Source: an uncultured Fibrobacter sp.
Lineage (GTDB): Bacteria > Fibrobacterota > Fibrobacteria > Fibrobacterales > Fibrobacteraceae
Reading direction: 5' to 3'
DNA: 64,000 nucleotides
NCBI GenBank assembly: GCA_937891805.1
Contig: CALATK010000013.1
Location: 4,027-68,026, forward strand
The notes under the pieces were generated by a model. It had not been told where the DNA came from, made no database searches, and saw nothing but the letters and a program-made list of their open reading frames with translations. The first letter of the stretch is position 1. Every line of letters begins with the position of its first letter. A program made the translations under genes and the position numbers. Shown here piece after piece: positions 25,621-33,855 of this stretch.

Positions 25621-26493
25621 ATGTCATGGCTGTTGCTGGCACTTTCCTCTGCGTTTTTCCTGGGTTTTTATGACCTGGCCAAAAAAAAGTCTGTCCAGGG
25701 GAATGCGGTACGCCCCGTGCTGTTTCTGTGCAGCGCTTTTTACGCCCTGTTCATGCTGCCTATCCTGGTTTCGGGGCATACCGAAACCCTGGCGCTCCGC
25801 GAACATGTTTTCTTGATGGGCAAGGCCTTAATCGTTGGCGGCAGCTGGCTTTTGACCTACAACGCCATCGCCCACATGCCCCTCAGCATTTCGGCCACCA
25901 TCCGCGCCCTGGCCCCCCTTTTTACCATCGGCATCGCGGTGAGCTTCATGGGGGAGCGGCCTTTCCCCCTGCAGTGGGCGGGCATTGGTTTGTGTGTGGT
26001 TTCTTACATAGGCCTGAGCCTCGCGGGCCGCAAGGAGATGGGGCATTTCTTCAGCAGCCCCTGGGTCATTTCCATGGTGCTGGGGACTATCCTTGCAGCC
26101 TGCAGCGGGGTCTACGACAAACTGATATTGCAGCGGATGGACTTTGACCCCCTGACGGTGCAGGTCTGGTTCAGCTTTTACATGGCTCTGTGGCAGTTCC
26201 TGATTTGCGCGGTGACCTGGTTTCCGACCCGCCAAAAGACCACGCCCTTCCAGTTCCGCTGGAGTTTTCTCCTGGTGGCGGCGCTGCTTATCATTGCGGA
26301 CCGTTGCTACTTCTTGGCGGTAAGCGACAAGGACGCCCTGATTTCGGTGATTACCGTTTTCCGCCGTTCCAGCGTGTTCATCAGCTTTGTGGCGGGGATT
26401 GTTATCTTTAAGGAACGCAAGAGCAAACTGAAATTCTTGGCGCTGCTGGGAATTGTGGCAGGACTCTGCCTGATTTCCCTCGGGAAAGGCTAG
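25621..26493 (+). CDS. EamA/DMT-superfamily transporter
   Basis: A 290-residue membrane protein with about ten hydrophobic helices arranged as two EamA repeats. Repeat one ends near PLQWAGIGLCVVSYIGLSLAG and repeat two near SKLKFLALLGIVAGLCLISL, each with the family's terminal helix pattern. The substrate is unknown; DMT members export amino acids, nucleosides or drugs. It is followed after 25 bases by coaE and may be co-transcribed with it. Confidence 0.88.
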   Translation: MSWLLLALSSAFFLGFYDLAKKKSVQGNAVRPVLFLCSAFYALFMLPILVSGHTETLALREHVFLMGKALIVGGSWLLTYNAIAHMPLSISATIRALAPLFTIGIAVSFMGERPFPLQWAGIGLCVVSYIGLSLAGRKEMGHFFSSPWVISMVLGTILAACSGVYDKLILQRMDFDPLTVQVWFSFYMALWQFLICAVTWFPTRQKTTPFQFRWSFLLVAALLIIADRCYFLAVSDKDALISVITVFRRSSVFISFVAGIVIFKERKSKLKFLALLGIVAGLCLISLGKG

Positions 26494-26518
26494 CTTGCAA
26501 GGCTTCGGATGAAAGATT

Positions 26519-27118
26519 ATGGCAGGTAAGTGCATCGGTATCACGGGAACGATCGGTTCCGGAAAGTCCACGGTGGGGGAGTGCCTCCGTCGGCGGGGAC
26601 TCCCCGTGCTGGACGCCGATGCCTGCGTGCATGAACTTTACCGGGATTGCGATGCCCTGCGCAAGGAACTGGCGGAGGCCTTTGGCCTGGAATGCCTGAC
26701 CGCCGACGGCGTGAACCGCAAATTTTTTGCGGACCTTATTTTCAAGGACGATGCCGCTCGGGAAAAACTGGAGGCTCTGGTTTATCCCTACCTGACGGAC
26801 GCGGTGCAGGAATTTTTCGCGGCGCACTCCGGACCTGCATTCTTGGAGGCGGCCCTCTTGCACCGCATACCCCAGGTGGTAAAGTTTCTGGACCAGGTGT
26901 GGCTGGTGGGTGCTCCTGCAGAGGGTCGCCTGGAGCGGTTGGTGTCCCGGGGACTTTCCCGTGAAGATGCGGAACGCCGTATTGAAACCCAGGGGGACGG
27001 AGCCGCCCTCTGGCAGGCACGGGGCATTCCGGTTATAAAAGTCGAGAACGACGGCTCCCCAGAACAGCTGGAAGATCATGTGAATGTCACCCTGGAGAGC
27101 CTTGTAAAGGCTCGATAG
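26519..27118 (+). CDS. coaE: Dephospho-CoA kinase
   Basis: A 199-residue P-loop kinase that catalyses the last step of coenzyme A synthesis. The Walker A motif is GITGTIGSGKST at about residues 7-18, followed by LPVLDADACVHELY with the substrate-binding Asp. RLVSRGLSREDAERRI is the lid region. The length is normal for CoaE. Confidence 0.93.
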   Translation: MAGKCIGITGTIGSGKSTVGECLRRRGLPVLDADACVHELYRDCDALRKELAEAFGLECLTADGVNRKFFADLIFKDDAAREKLEALVYPYLTDAVQEFFAAHSGPAFLEAALLHRIPQVVKFLDQVWLVGAPAEGRLERLVSRGLSREDAERRIETQGDGAALWQARGIPVIKVENDGSPEQLEDHVNVTLESLVKAR

Positions 27119-27176
27119 GGACCATGGATTCTATCGCCCTATCGCTATGCTCCAGGGCTCCAGAATGACTCTCTGG

Positions 27177-27217
27177 ATAAAAAAATACCCTCGGCCAGGC
27201 CGAGGGCAAATTTTTCT
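27177..27217. terminator. Bidirectional terminator between coaE and the barrel protein
   Basis: CCCTCGGC and GCCGAGGG (27188-27206) form a perfect eight-pair stem with a CAG loop. A-runs lie to the left and T-runs to the right, so it works for coaE on the plus strand and for the outer-membrane protein on the minus strand. Confidence 0.85.
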
Positions 27218-27231
27218 TGAACGGACTTCGA

Positions 27232-27990
27232 TTAGAAGTTGATGTTCAGGTGGGCGTCGATAGACATGGGAGTGTCTTCGCCATAGTAGTCTTCGCCGAG
27301 GCCGAATCCGAAGGACACGTCCACATCGAACATGGGGTTGATGATGAAGTCACCGCCGAGGTAAATCCAGAGACCCATGTCGCCGGAGTCGCCAGCGTCA
27401 CCTTCCATGGGGCCTGCATTCCATTCGGAATCAGTGACCTTGATGTTCAGGTCGGCACCTACATAAGGAGTGACGAAGGAGCTAACGGCGAAGTCGCCTT
27501 CGGCACCGACGTTCAGTTCGTAGGCCGGAGTGTAGTCGTCGTCACCTTCGGTGTGGATGGCAAAGCCCAGTTCAGTACCCAGGTTCACCATGCCGAAGGG
27601 CTGGGAGTACTGGACACCCAGGTGGATGCCGATACCGTCGTCGTTGAGCTCTTCTTCACCGATGGGGAGTTCCACGTCCACGAAGGCGTTCATGATGGGC
27701 ATGAACTGATAGCGGACCATGATAGGCAGGTTGCCGAGACCGTCGGGACCATCATTTCCGTCGTAGTCGGTGAAAACGGTATAAGGAAGTTTCACGCCCA
27801 ATTCCAAATTGGGAATCACGGTGTAGCGAGCGCCTGCATAGAGGTCGAGTCCGCTTGCGTCTCCCTGCATGTCGTAGTGGAGACCCACCTGGGCCTGGCC
27901 CTTGTGGTTTTCGAGAACCGGGAACTTGTCCCAGGTAGCGAAGGAAGCTGTGGCCACCAAGGCGGTAGCGAGAGCGATTTTCTTGAACAT
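27232..27990 (-). CDS. Small outer-membrane beta-barrel protein
   Basis: A 252-residue exported protein. A signal peptide (1-18, ending ASFA) is followed by alternating polar and hydrophobic strands separated by Asp/Gly-rich turns. The protein ends in DAHLNINF with a terminal Phe, the usual barrel-assembly signal. It resembles transporter-type barrels of the OmpW or MetA-pathway phenol-transporter class, but no specific substrate can be named. The acidic turns (YDGNDGPDG, HTEGDDDY) suggest a cation-binding surface. It is preceded by AAGGAG and has its own terminator. Confidence 0.75.
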   Translation of the reverse strand: MFKKIALATALVATASFATWDKFPVLENHKGQAQVGLHYDMQGDASGLDLYAGARYTVIPNLELGVKLPYTVFTDYDGNDGPDGLGNLPIMVRYQFMPIMNAFVDVELPIGEEELNDDGIGIHLGVQYSQPFGMVNLGTELGFAIHTEGDDDYTPAYELNVGAEGDFAVSSFVTPYVGADLNIKVTDSEWNAGPMEGDAGDSGDMGLWIYLGGDFIINPMFDVDVSFGFGLGEDYYGEDTPMSIDAHLNINF

Positions 27991-28233
27991 TTGTGTTCTC
28001 CTTGTTTGTGTTTTGACGGGGTAAAGGTAGTAATTTATTTACATTGAGGCAAGGCTGGGCGGGCCCTATACGGTGATAAAGTGCACAAAAGGTTGATAAA
28101 GTGTGATTTTTAACACTTCTCGCACTAGAGTCTGTTCCGGGCCTGTCCGCGCTGGGCGGAGCCGAAGTGCTTCTGGATAGTGGGACGCCAACCGGTAATT
28201 ACTATATTCCACCCCTGAATTTAAGAGGTTTTT
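27991..28233. promoter_or_regulatory. Divergent intergenic region with a direct repeat
   Basis: Between the barrel gene and the decarboxylase gene, TGATAAAGTG occurs twice, at 28074-28083 and 28094-28103. The copies are 20 bases apart, about two helical turns, a spacing typical of a dimeric or repeated regulator site. TATATT at 28203-28208 is a likely -10 box for the plus-strand gene, whose start has AAGAGG upstream. No further gene is seen. Confidence 0.4.
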
Positions 28234-29160
28234 ATGAGATGCTTGGTGACCGGCGGTGCCGGATTCTTGGGTAGCCACCTCTGCGAGAGGCTCTTGAACG
28301 ACGGGCACGAGGTCCTGTGCCTGGACAATTACTTTACCGGGCGTCTCCAGAACGTGTCCCATTTACGGGACAACCGTAATTTTGAACTTATCCGCCACGA
28401 CGTCACCGAACCCATCCTTTTGGAAGTGGACCGTATTTTCAATCTGGCCTGCCCCGCAAGTCCGGTCCATTACCAGTTCAACCCGGTAAAGACCATCAAG
28501 ACCAGCGTTATGGGCGCTATCAACATGCTTGGGCTTGCCAAGCGGGTCCACGCCCGCATATTGCAGGCCAGCACCAGCGAGGTCTATGGCGACCCGGCGG
28601 TACATCCGCAAAAAGAGGACTACTGGGGAAACGTGAACCCCATCGGTATCCGCAGCTGCTACGACGAGGGCAAGCGTGTGGCCGAAACCCTCTTTATGGA
28701 CTACCATCGCCAGAACAAGGTAGATATCCGCATCGTGCGCATTTTCAACACCTACGGCCCCCGCATGCTCATGAACGACGGTCGCGTGGTGTCTAACTTC
28801 ATTGTGCAGGCATTGAAGGGCGAAGACCTGACCATCTATGGCGATGGCAGCCAGACCCGCAGCTTCTGCTATGTGGATGATCTTATCGAGGCCTTTGTCC
28901 GCATGATGGATCAGGATGAAACTATTGGTCAGGTGAACATCGGAAATCCCGGCGAGTTTACTATGCTGGAATTGGCTCATGCCGTACTGGAGCAGACGGG
29001 TTCCAAGAGCAAGATTGTGTACCAGCCCCTGCCTGGCGACGACCCCAAGATGCGCCGCCCCGACATTACCCTTGCAAAAAAGACCCTGGGCTGGGAGCCC
29101 AAGGTGAATCTGTTTGACGGTCTCCAGAAGACCATCGAATATTTCAAGACGATTGTTTAG
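28234..29160 (+). CDS. UDP-glucuronate decarboxylase-like NAD-dependent epimerase
   Basis: A 308-residue short-chain dehydrogenase of the UXS type, which converts UDP-glucuronate to UDP-xylose for cell-surface glycans. The NAD site is [12 protein letters not shown] (residues 5-16). Catalytic Ser/Thr and Tyr-Lys sit in [11 protein letters not shown] and [19 protein letters not shown] and [14 protein letters not shown] are conserved in UXS proteins. The cytoplasmic form has no membrane domain. AAGAGG precedes ATG 28234. It meets the GH5 gene convergently with no gap and no clear terminator. Confidence 0.9.
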   Translation: MRCLVTGGAGFLGSHLCERLLNDGHEVLCLDNYFTGRLQNVSHLRDNRNFELIRHDVTEPILLEVDRIFNLACPASPVHYQFNPVKTIKTSVMGAINMLGLAKRVHARILQASTSEVYGDPAVHPQKEDYWGNVNPIGIRSCYDEGKRVAETLFMDYHRQNKVDIRIVRIFNTYGPRMLMNDGRVVSNFIVQALKGEDLTIYGDGSQTRSFCYVDDLIEAFVRMMDQDETIGQVNIGNPGEFTMLELAHAVLEQTGSKSKIVYQPLPGDDPKMRRPDITLAKKTLGWEPKVNLFDGLQKTIEYFKTIV

Positions 29161-30459
29161 TTATTTCACCGCGACCTTGTGAGTCTCGGTAACGCCTTGT
29201 CCCTGGATTCGCACCAGGTAGATTCCCGGTTGTGTGCTTACGGACAAGCTAATGCTGCCGCTAACGTTCCCGTTCCAGAGGGTGCGGACGGTGCGGCCCT
29301 GCAGGTCCAGCAGTTCCACCTTGGACTGACCCTTGAGGTTTACGTTGACGGTGTTGTTTGCGAAGTGGAAACTGGAAGTGTTTGCGACTGGGCGGGAGAG
29401 TGCGGCAGGCTCGACTCTGCTTTCGCCAGAGATTGGCGTCCATTCGGGATTGACGGCCCTGAGTTTTTCTCTGAACCATTTACCAGATTCCCGCAAATCA
29501 CTTTCAGACCAGTTCCCGCATGCACTGGCGCTTTTTTGCAAGGCGGCAGAAGTTTCATCTTTGTTTACGATACTCCAGGCGGCCCAGCTGAGCTTGTTCT
29601 GGTCTAGCCAGTCCCAAAAAGTATTGACCATGGAATAGTTGATAGCTCCATTTCCCGATGCAGGAGTAAGCCCGCATTCAGAAATAAAGAGTGGAAGGGG
29701 GTTCATTGCCTGTTTTGCTGTAGGCAGGTAGTTGTTCAAGTGCCAATCTTCCGAAGCGTAGAAATGGAAAACGTAAGCCACGTTGCTGGAGTAGTTGCTT
29801 GATAAGGGATTCGAAATGACGGAACTGAGATCTCCGGAATATTTTGGGGTTCCTACGAGAATCAGGTTGTCAGGATCGATGGCACGTATAATGGGAATGA
29901 TGTATTCTGCGTATGATTTGATTTGTCCCCAATCGTCCGTTCCAGGCTCATTGTAAATCTCGTAAATCACATTGGGGTATTGACTATACTTGGTGGCCAT
30001 GGCGGTGAAAAAATCCTTTGCTAGTTCCCAACGGTCCTTGCCGTTTTCCTTGGCAGACCTATCATTGGTCCAATGGCTGTGCCAGTCAATAATGACATAG
30101 ATTCCCTTGGCAATAGCGGCATCCACGACGGTTTCTACCATGGCTTGATTCTTGGAAGGGTTGTAGGCATAGCCGACTTTATCGTCTCCCCAGTTGTCTT
30201 CAACGGCCATTGCGGCGCGGACCAGGTTGGCGTGCCAATCTTCAGCAAGCCAGTTGACCACGCTAGCGTTCCAGTAGTCCCTTGCTTCTTCGGCAATGTT
30301 CCAGAAGAAACTCATTCCCCTGAGTTGTGCGGGTTGCCCGTTGGCACCCACCACTTGGGTTCCCTGGACAGACAAAGCGCCGATGTCGTCAATTGGAGCA
30401 GCTACGGCCAAATTAAGGGCGAACGCCGAAACCGCGATAATTTTCGTGGTGATTTTCAT
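29161..30459 (-). CDS. Secreted GH5 family cellulase-like enzyme with C-terminal sorting domain
   Basis: A 432-residue secreted glycoside hydrolase. ATG 30459 is chosen because AAAGGAGTG precedes it and it begins the signal peptide MKITTKIIAVSAFALNLAVA. The catalytic domain (about 30-335) has the GH5 pattern: LRGMSFFW, NLVRAAMAVE, IDWHSH, the acid/base Glu in IYEIYNEPG, HFYASEDWH, and the nucleophile Glu in FISECG, where TEWG is more common. The likely substrate is cellulose or another beta-1,4-glucan. The last 80 residues (VELLDLQGRTVRTLW, PGIYLVRIQG) resemble the C-terminal type IX secretion sorting domains of Bacteroidota and Fibrobacterota. Confidence 0.92.
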   Translation of the reverse strand: MKITTKIIAVSAFALNLAVAAPIDDIGALSVQGTQVVGANGQPAQLRGMSFFWNIAEEARDYWNASVVNWLAEDWHANLVRAAMAVEDNWGDDKVGYAYNPSKNQAMVETVVDAAIAKGIYVIIDWHSHWTNDRSAKENGKDRWELAKDFFTAMATKYSQYPNVIYEIYNEPGTDDWGQIKSYAEYIIPIIRAIDPDNLILVGTPKYSGDLSSVISNPLSSNYSSNVAYVFHFYASEDWHLNNYLPTAKQAMNPLPLFISECGLTPASGNGAINYSMVNTFWDWLDQNKLSWAAWSIVNKDETSAALQKSASACGNWSESDLRESGKWFREKLRAVNPEWTPISGESRVEPAALSRPVANTSSFHFANNTVNVNLKGQSKVELLDLQGRTVRTLWNGNVSGSISLSVSTQPGIYLVRIQGQGVTETHKVAVK

Positions 30460-30496
30460 AGAACACTCCTTTCTCATCTCTCCTTGAAAAATAATT

Positions 30497-30531
30497 AAAA
30501 ATCGGCCAAAGCGAAAAATTGACCGATTTTT
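30497..30531. terminator. Terminator of the plsC-ruvA-mqnE operon
   Basis: AAAAATCGGCCAA at 30497-30509 pairs with TTGACCGATTTTT at 30519-30531, a 13-base stem with one mismatch. A T-run follows on the minus strand. It lies between mqnE and the GH5 gene and isolates the cellulase promoter. Confidence 0.7.
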
Positions 30532-30642
30532 GTGAGAAATATTTACGGCGGTGCAGTGATTTTACGGCTAAATATTGAGCACGGGTATCATCTTGTCGTT
30601 CCCGTTGACTTAAATTGTCCGTTGTTCATGTTTTGCGGGCCG

Positions 30643-31683
30643 CTACCCGAAGATTTCGTACATGGCATCCCGTTCGACGGGGGTGAGGCCTTCGCCAATA
30701 ATCAGTTCCCGCATGCGAGAAGGACTCATTCCCACGGGGACTTTCGCCCCGGCGGCATGGGTGATTTTTTCTTCCATGATGGTGCCGTCCAAGTCGGAAG
30801 CTCCTGCGTGGAGTGCCTTCATGGCGGTGTCGATTCCCATCTGTATCCAGTAGGCCTTGATATGGGGGAAGTTGTCCAGGAACAGGCGCGCTACGGCCAC
30901 CGTACGCAAGATGTCTTCTTCGTCGGTGATGTTCGGGACAATTTTGTGGAGGGCGTTGTGTTCCGGGTGGTAAACCAGGGGGATGAAGGCGAAGAATCCG
31001 GGGGCTTCGTCCTGCAGGTCGCGGAGCATTTTCATGTGGGCGATGCGGTCTTCGGGTTTTTCGACGTGGCCAAAGAGCATGGTGGCGTTGGTGGGAATGC
31101 CCAGCCTGTGGGCCGCCCTGTGCACAGAAAGCCATTCCTCGCCAGTTTCTTTACCTGGGCAGATTTGGTCCCGGACGCTTTGTACCAGGATTTCGGCGCC
31201 GCCTCCGGGGAGGGCGTCGAGGCCTGCCTTTTTCAGCGTCGCCATGATCTGTTCGGGGCTCTGGCCCGAAATTTTCGAGAAGTGGCAGATTTCTACGGCG
31301 GTGAAAGCCTTCAGGTTCACCTTCGGGAATTCCTTGCGGAGTTTTGCGAGCATGTCGATGTAGTAGTCGAAGGGATGGTCCGGATGGAGACCGCCTACAA
31401 TGTGCAGTTCCCGCGCTCCCTGGCCGATGGCCTCGGCTGCCTTTGCCCTGATGGTGTCATAGTCCCAGTCGTAGGCGGTGGGGCTGTCCTTCTTGATTTT
31501 GGAGAAGGCGCAGAACTTGCAGTGTAGAACGCAGACGTTGGTGTAGTTAATTTGTCTGTTGTTGACCCAATAGACGGATTTCCCGTGGCGGCGTTCCTTT
31601 TCGGCGTTTGCACGGGCGCATAGTTCCGCCAGGGGGGCGTTGTTGAAAAGGTCCAGGGCTTCGGCTTCTGTAATTCGGGACAT
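30643..31683 (-). CDS. mqnE: Aminodeoxyfutalosine synthase
   Basis: A 346-residue radical SAM enzyme of the futalosine route to menaquinone. The cluster motif is CVLHCKFC near residue 52. Family-specific stretches are VGGLHPDHPFDYYIDML, LKAFTAVEICHFSKISG, LDALPGGGAEIL and TNATMLFGHVEKPEDR. These match MqnE rather than MqnC. Menaquinone would accept electrons from the Nuo complex in this window. The gene overlaps the ruvA end by a few bases. Confidence 0.93.
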   Translation of the reverse strand: MSRITEAEALDLFNNAPLAELCARANAEKERRHGKSVYWVNNRQINYTNVCVLHCKFCAFSKIKKDSPTAYDWDYDTIRAKAAEAIGQGARELHIVGGLHPDHPFDYYIDMLAKLRKEFPKVNLKAFTAVEICHFSKISGQSPEQIMATLKKAGLDALPGGGAEILVQSVRDQICPGKETGEEWLSVHRAAHRLGIPTNATMLFGHVEKPEDRIAHMKMLRDLQDEAPGFFAFIPLVYHPEHNALHKIVPNITDEEDILRTVAVARLFLDNFPHIKAYWIQMGIDTAMKALHAGASDLDGTIMEEKITHAAGAKVPVGMSPSRMRELIIGEGLTPVERDAMYEIFG

Positions 31684-31685
31684 GG

Positions 31686-32294
31686 TTACAGGTACTTGAG
31701 GGCTTCGGGGATGAGGGCGGCGGCGTCGGCGGAGTCGCCCAGGTTTTCGTAGGCCTTGGCTACGGCCTTTTCTGCCGCAGGGTCCTTGACTCCCAGGGTA
31801 TGGAGTGCCAGCACCGCTTCCATCTTGGCGCCGGTAAGCATGCCCATGCCCGTGACGCCCGAACCTTCCACGTTCCCAAGAGCCTGGAGCATGGTGGCCG
31901 CACGGTCCTTGAGGGTGAGCACCATCTGTTCGGTGGTCTTTTTGCCCAGACCTTTGATTTTCCCTAGGGCGCTCTTGTTGTCGTTGGCAATCATGTTCAA
32001 GAGGTCGGCGGGGGCAACCCCGCTCAGAATCCGCTGGGCCATCTTGGGGCCTACGCCGTTCACGTCCAGGAGCATCAGGAACAAAACCTTTTCGGCCTGG
32101 TCCGCAAATCCGAAGAGGGTCATGGAATCTTCCCGGACCACCAGGTTCGTGTACAGCAGCACCTCGGCGTTTTCGTCGGGGAGCATGCCGCCCGTGCGTG
32201 CGGAGATGTTCACCCCGTAGCCGATGCCTGCCACGTCCACCACCGCGAAGGTGGGACTTTTCTGAATCAGTTTTCCACGAATCTGTTCAATCAT
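31686..32294 (-). CDS. ruvA: Holliday junction helicase subunit RuvA
   Basis: A 202-residue RuvA of normal length. It has the N-terminal OB fold (MIEQIRGKLIQKSP), tandem helix-hairpin-helix motifs (LLDVNGVGPKMAQRIL, ALGKIKGLGKKTTEQMVL) and the C-terminal RuvB-binding domain. It binds four-way junctions and loads RuvB. It is overlapped at its start by plsC (ATGA) and at its end by mqnE. Confidence 0.96.
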   Translation of the reverse strand: MIEQIRGKLIQKSPTFAVVDVAGIGYGVNISARTGGMLPDENAEVLLYTNLVVREDSMTLFGFADQAEKVLFLMLLDVNGVGPKMAQRILSGVAPADLLNMIANDNKSALGKIKGLGKKTTEQMVLTLKDRAATMLQALGNVEGSGVTGMGMLTGAKMEAVLALHTLGVKDPAAEKAVAKAYENLGDSADAAALIPEALKYL

Positions 32295-33136
32295 GTATTG
32301 TCCTTTAGTTCTGCCTGCTGGTCCAAAAGTCTTTGAGGGTATTCCGGGTCCAAATCCCTACGTTCTTCCAGGCGGCGCTGCATCTCTTTGGTGAGGGCCG
32401 CCACCTGTGCACCCTGGTGGCCGTCCAGGTAGGGTTCTACGGAAATGGTTTCCAGCACGTCCAGGTAGAAATGGTACTGTTCTCGGGGGTGGTAGCTGAC
32501 CAGCTTGTCGTGCTTGCGAAGCCCGATAATCTCGTTTCCGCCAAAGTAGATGGGCACGATGTCGCGCTTGCAGCCGATGGCGAACCTGGCCGCCCCCTTC
32601 TTGAAGTCCCACGGCTTGCCCGGTTCGGAGCGTGTACCTTCGGGGAAGATGATGAGGTTGTTCCCTTGGTCTGTGGTGCGTTTCACTTCCATCATCTGCT
32701 GGTCGAAGGATTCTGAATTGAGGATGTAGATGGAATTTACGATTCCGGAGACAAAGCGGTTCTTGCCGAGAGCCCCCTTCACGATGCAGTCGGCGTTGGG
32801 GATGATGGAAAACAGCAACACCACGTCTAGCAGGGAAGGGTGGTTGGCGATAATGATCTTGGAGTGGAGTCCCTTGAGGCGTTCACGGTGTTCCACCTTG
32901 AATTTGGAACCCCTCAGCAACACCAGCTGCCAGATGAGAATCTTGAGCGCGATGTGGATGGCGTAACGGGCCCACCGGCTGAACCGTTTCCGCGAAAAGC
33001 CGGAAAGGAGAAAAAGTGTCGGAAATACCACGGACGCCTGGATAAGACTACCCAACCCGAAAAAGAAGAAGGTCTGTAACTTTACGTAGGTTCGCCAGGC
33101 GTAGGCTATTCGTTGGAAAAAAGTCATGTCTCTCAC
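32291..33136 (-). CDS. 1-acyl-sn-glycerol-3-phosphate acyltransferase family protein
   Basis: A 281-residue PlsC-type acyltransferase. The catalytic motif is IIANHPSLLDVV (NHxSxxD), followed by GALGKNRFV, IIFPEGTRS and IVPIYFGGNEI, in family order. Two hydrophobic segments near the N-terminus (about 20-60) suggest membrane association. It probably makes phosphatidic acid. It could instead acylate a special lipid, since a LolA/MMPL/FabF set begins divergently 63 bases away. Confidence 0.88.
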   Translation of the reverse strand: MRDMTFFQRIAYAWRTYVKLQTFFFFGLGSLIQASVVFPTLFLLSGFSRKRFSRWARYAIHIALKILIWQLVLLRGSKFKVEHRERLKGLHSKIIIANHPSLLDVVLLFSIIPNADCIVKGALGKNRFVSGIVNSIYILNSESFDQQMMEVKRTTDQGNNLIIFPEGTRSEPGKPWDFKKGAARFAIGCKRDIVPIYFGGNEIIGLRKHDKLVSYHPREQYHFYLDVLETISVEPYLDGHQGAQVAALTKEMQRRLEERRDLDPEYPQRLLDQQAELKDNT

Positions 33137-33184
33137 GATGTAGCGTTTCTATTCGGAAAGATAAAAAAAATTGGGTAAACAAGC

Positions 33185-33190
33185 TATATT
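33185..33190 (+). promoter_or_regulatory. -10 box of the lolA-like operon
   Basis: TATATT lies eight bases before ATG 33199. There is no Shine-Dalgarno in between, so the transcript would begin at or within about two bases of the start codon. Confidence 0.45.
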
Positions 33191-33198
33191 TTAGCCAT

Positions 33199-33837
33199 AT
33201 GAAACTGTTTTTGGCAATGTTCCTCTGCTTGACGCTGTCGTCCATGGCGTTTGCCGATGTCTTTGAAAGTCCCCTGACGGCTGAGCGTTCCAAGGAACTT
33301 GCCCAGGTTCTTTCGGCCATGCAGCAGCAGAAATACCTGCGGGGGAGTTTCAGGCAGGTGCGGACCGTCAAGAAAATCAACCGGGACTTTGTCTCTACGG
33401 GGAGTTTCGTCATTGCGGACACTCTGGGCATCTTGTGGAACATGGAAAAGCCCTTCCCGAACCTTACCGCCATCACCCGCGACAAGATGCTCCAGAAAAA
33501 TGCCTCCGGGGCGGTTTCCCAGATGAACATGAAGGACAATGCGGTCTTTGGCCAAGTTTCCCAGACCATTCAGGGGATTTTTTCGGGCAACCGCAAAATG
33601 CTGGAAGAACGATTCCAGATTTTCTTCGAGATGGGGAAGGACGGGCTTTGGACCATCGGTCTTGTTCCCAAGGAAAGCGTCATCAAGAAGCAGATTTCAT
33701 CGGTGGTGCTCTCGGGCCACAAGTGGCTGGAGAAGGTGACACTCTCCGACGGCGACGGAAACCCCATCCTCTACGAATTTTCCAAGGTGGAAGGGGGCAT
33801 CTCCCTCACTCCCGAAGAATCCGCCCTGTTGCGCTGA
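33199..33837 (+). CDS. LolA-like periplasmic lipoprotein/lipid carrier
   Basis: A 212-residue exported protein. The signal peptide is MKLFLAMFLCLTLSSMAFA. The mature part has the LolA-fold pattern, with QQQKYLRGSFRQVRTVKKI and GILWNMEKPFPNLTAITRDK, then beta strands ending SKVEGGISL. This sequence type is the LolA paralogue found with MMPL exporters in aryl-polyene and related lipid clusters, rather than the general lipoprotein carrier. It would shuttle the MMPL substrate across the periplasm. It is followed 18 bases later by the exporter gene. Confidence 0.8.
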   Translation: MKLFLAMFLCLTLSSMAFADVFESPLTAERSKELAQVLSAMQQQKYLRGSFRQVRTVKKINRDFVSTGSFVIADTLGILWNMEKPFPNLTAITRDKMLQKNASGAVSQMNMKDNAVFGQVSQTIQGIFSGNRKMLEERFQIFFEMGKDGLWTIGLVPKESVIKKQISSVVLSGHKWLEKVTLSDGDGNPILYEFSKVEGGISLTPEESALLR

Positions 33838-33855
33838 TGGAGCCTGCGGAGTTTC

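Noticed and set aside
28066-28362. A 98-codon minus-strand frame between the barrel and decarboxylase genes.
   Set aside because: It overlaps the start of the decarboxylase gene antisense, has no ribosome site and shows no recognisable composition.
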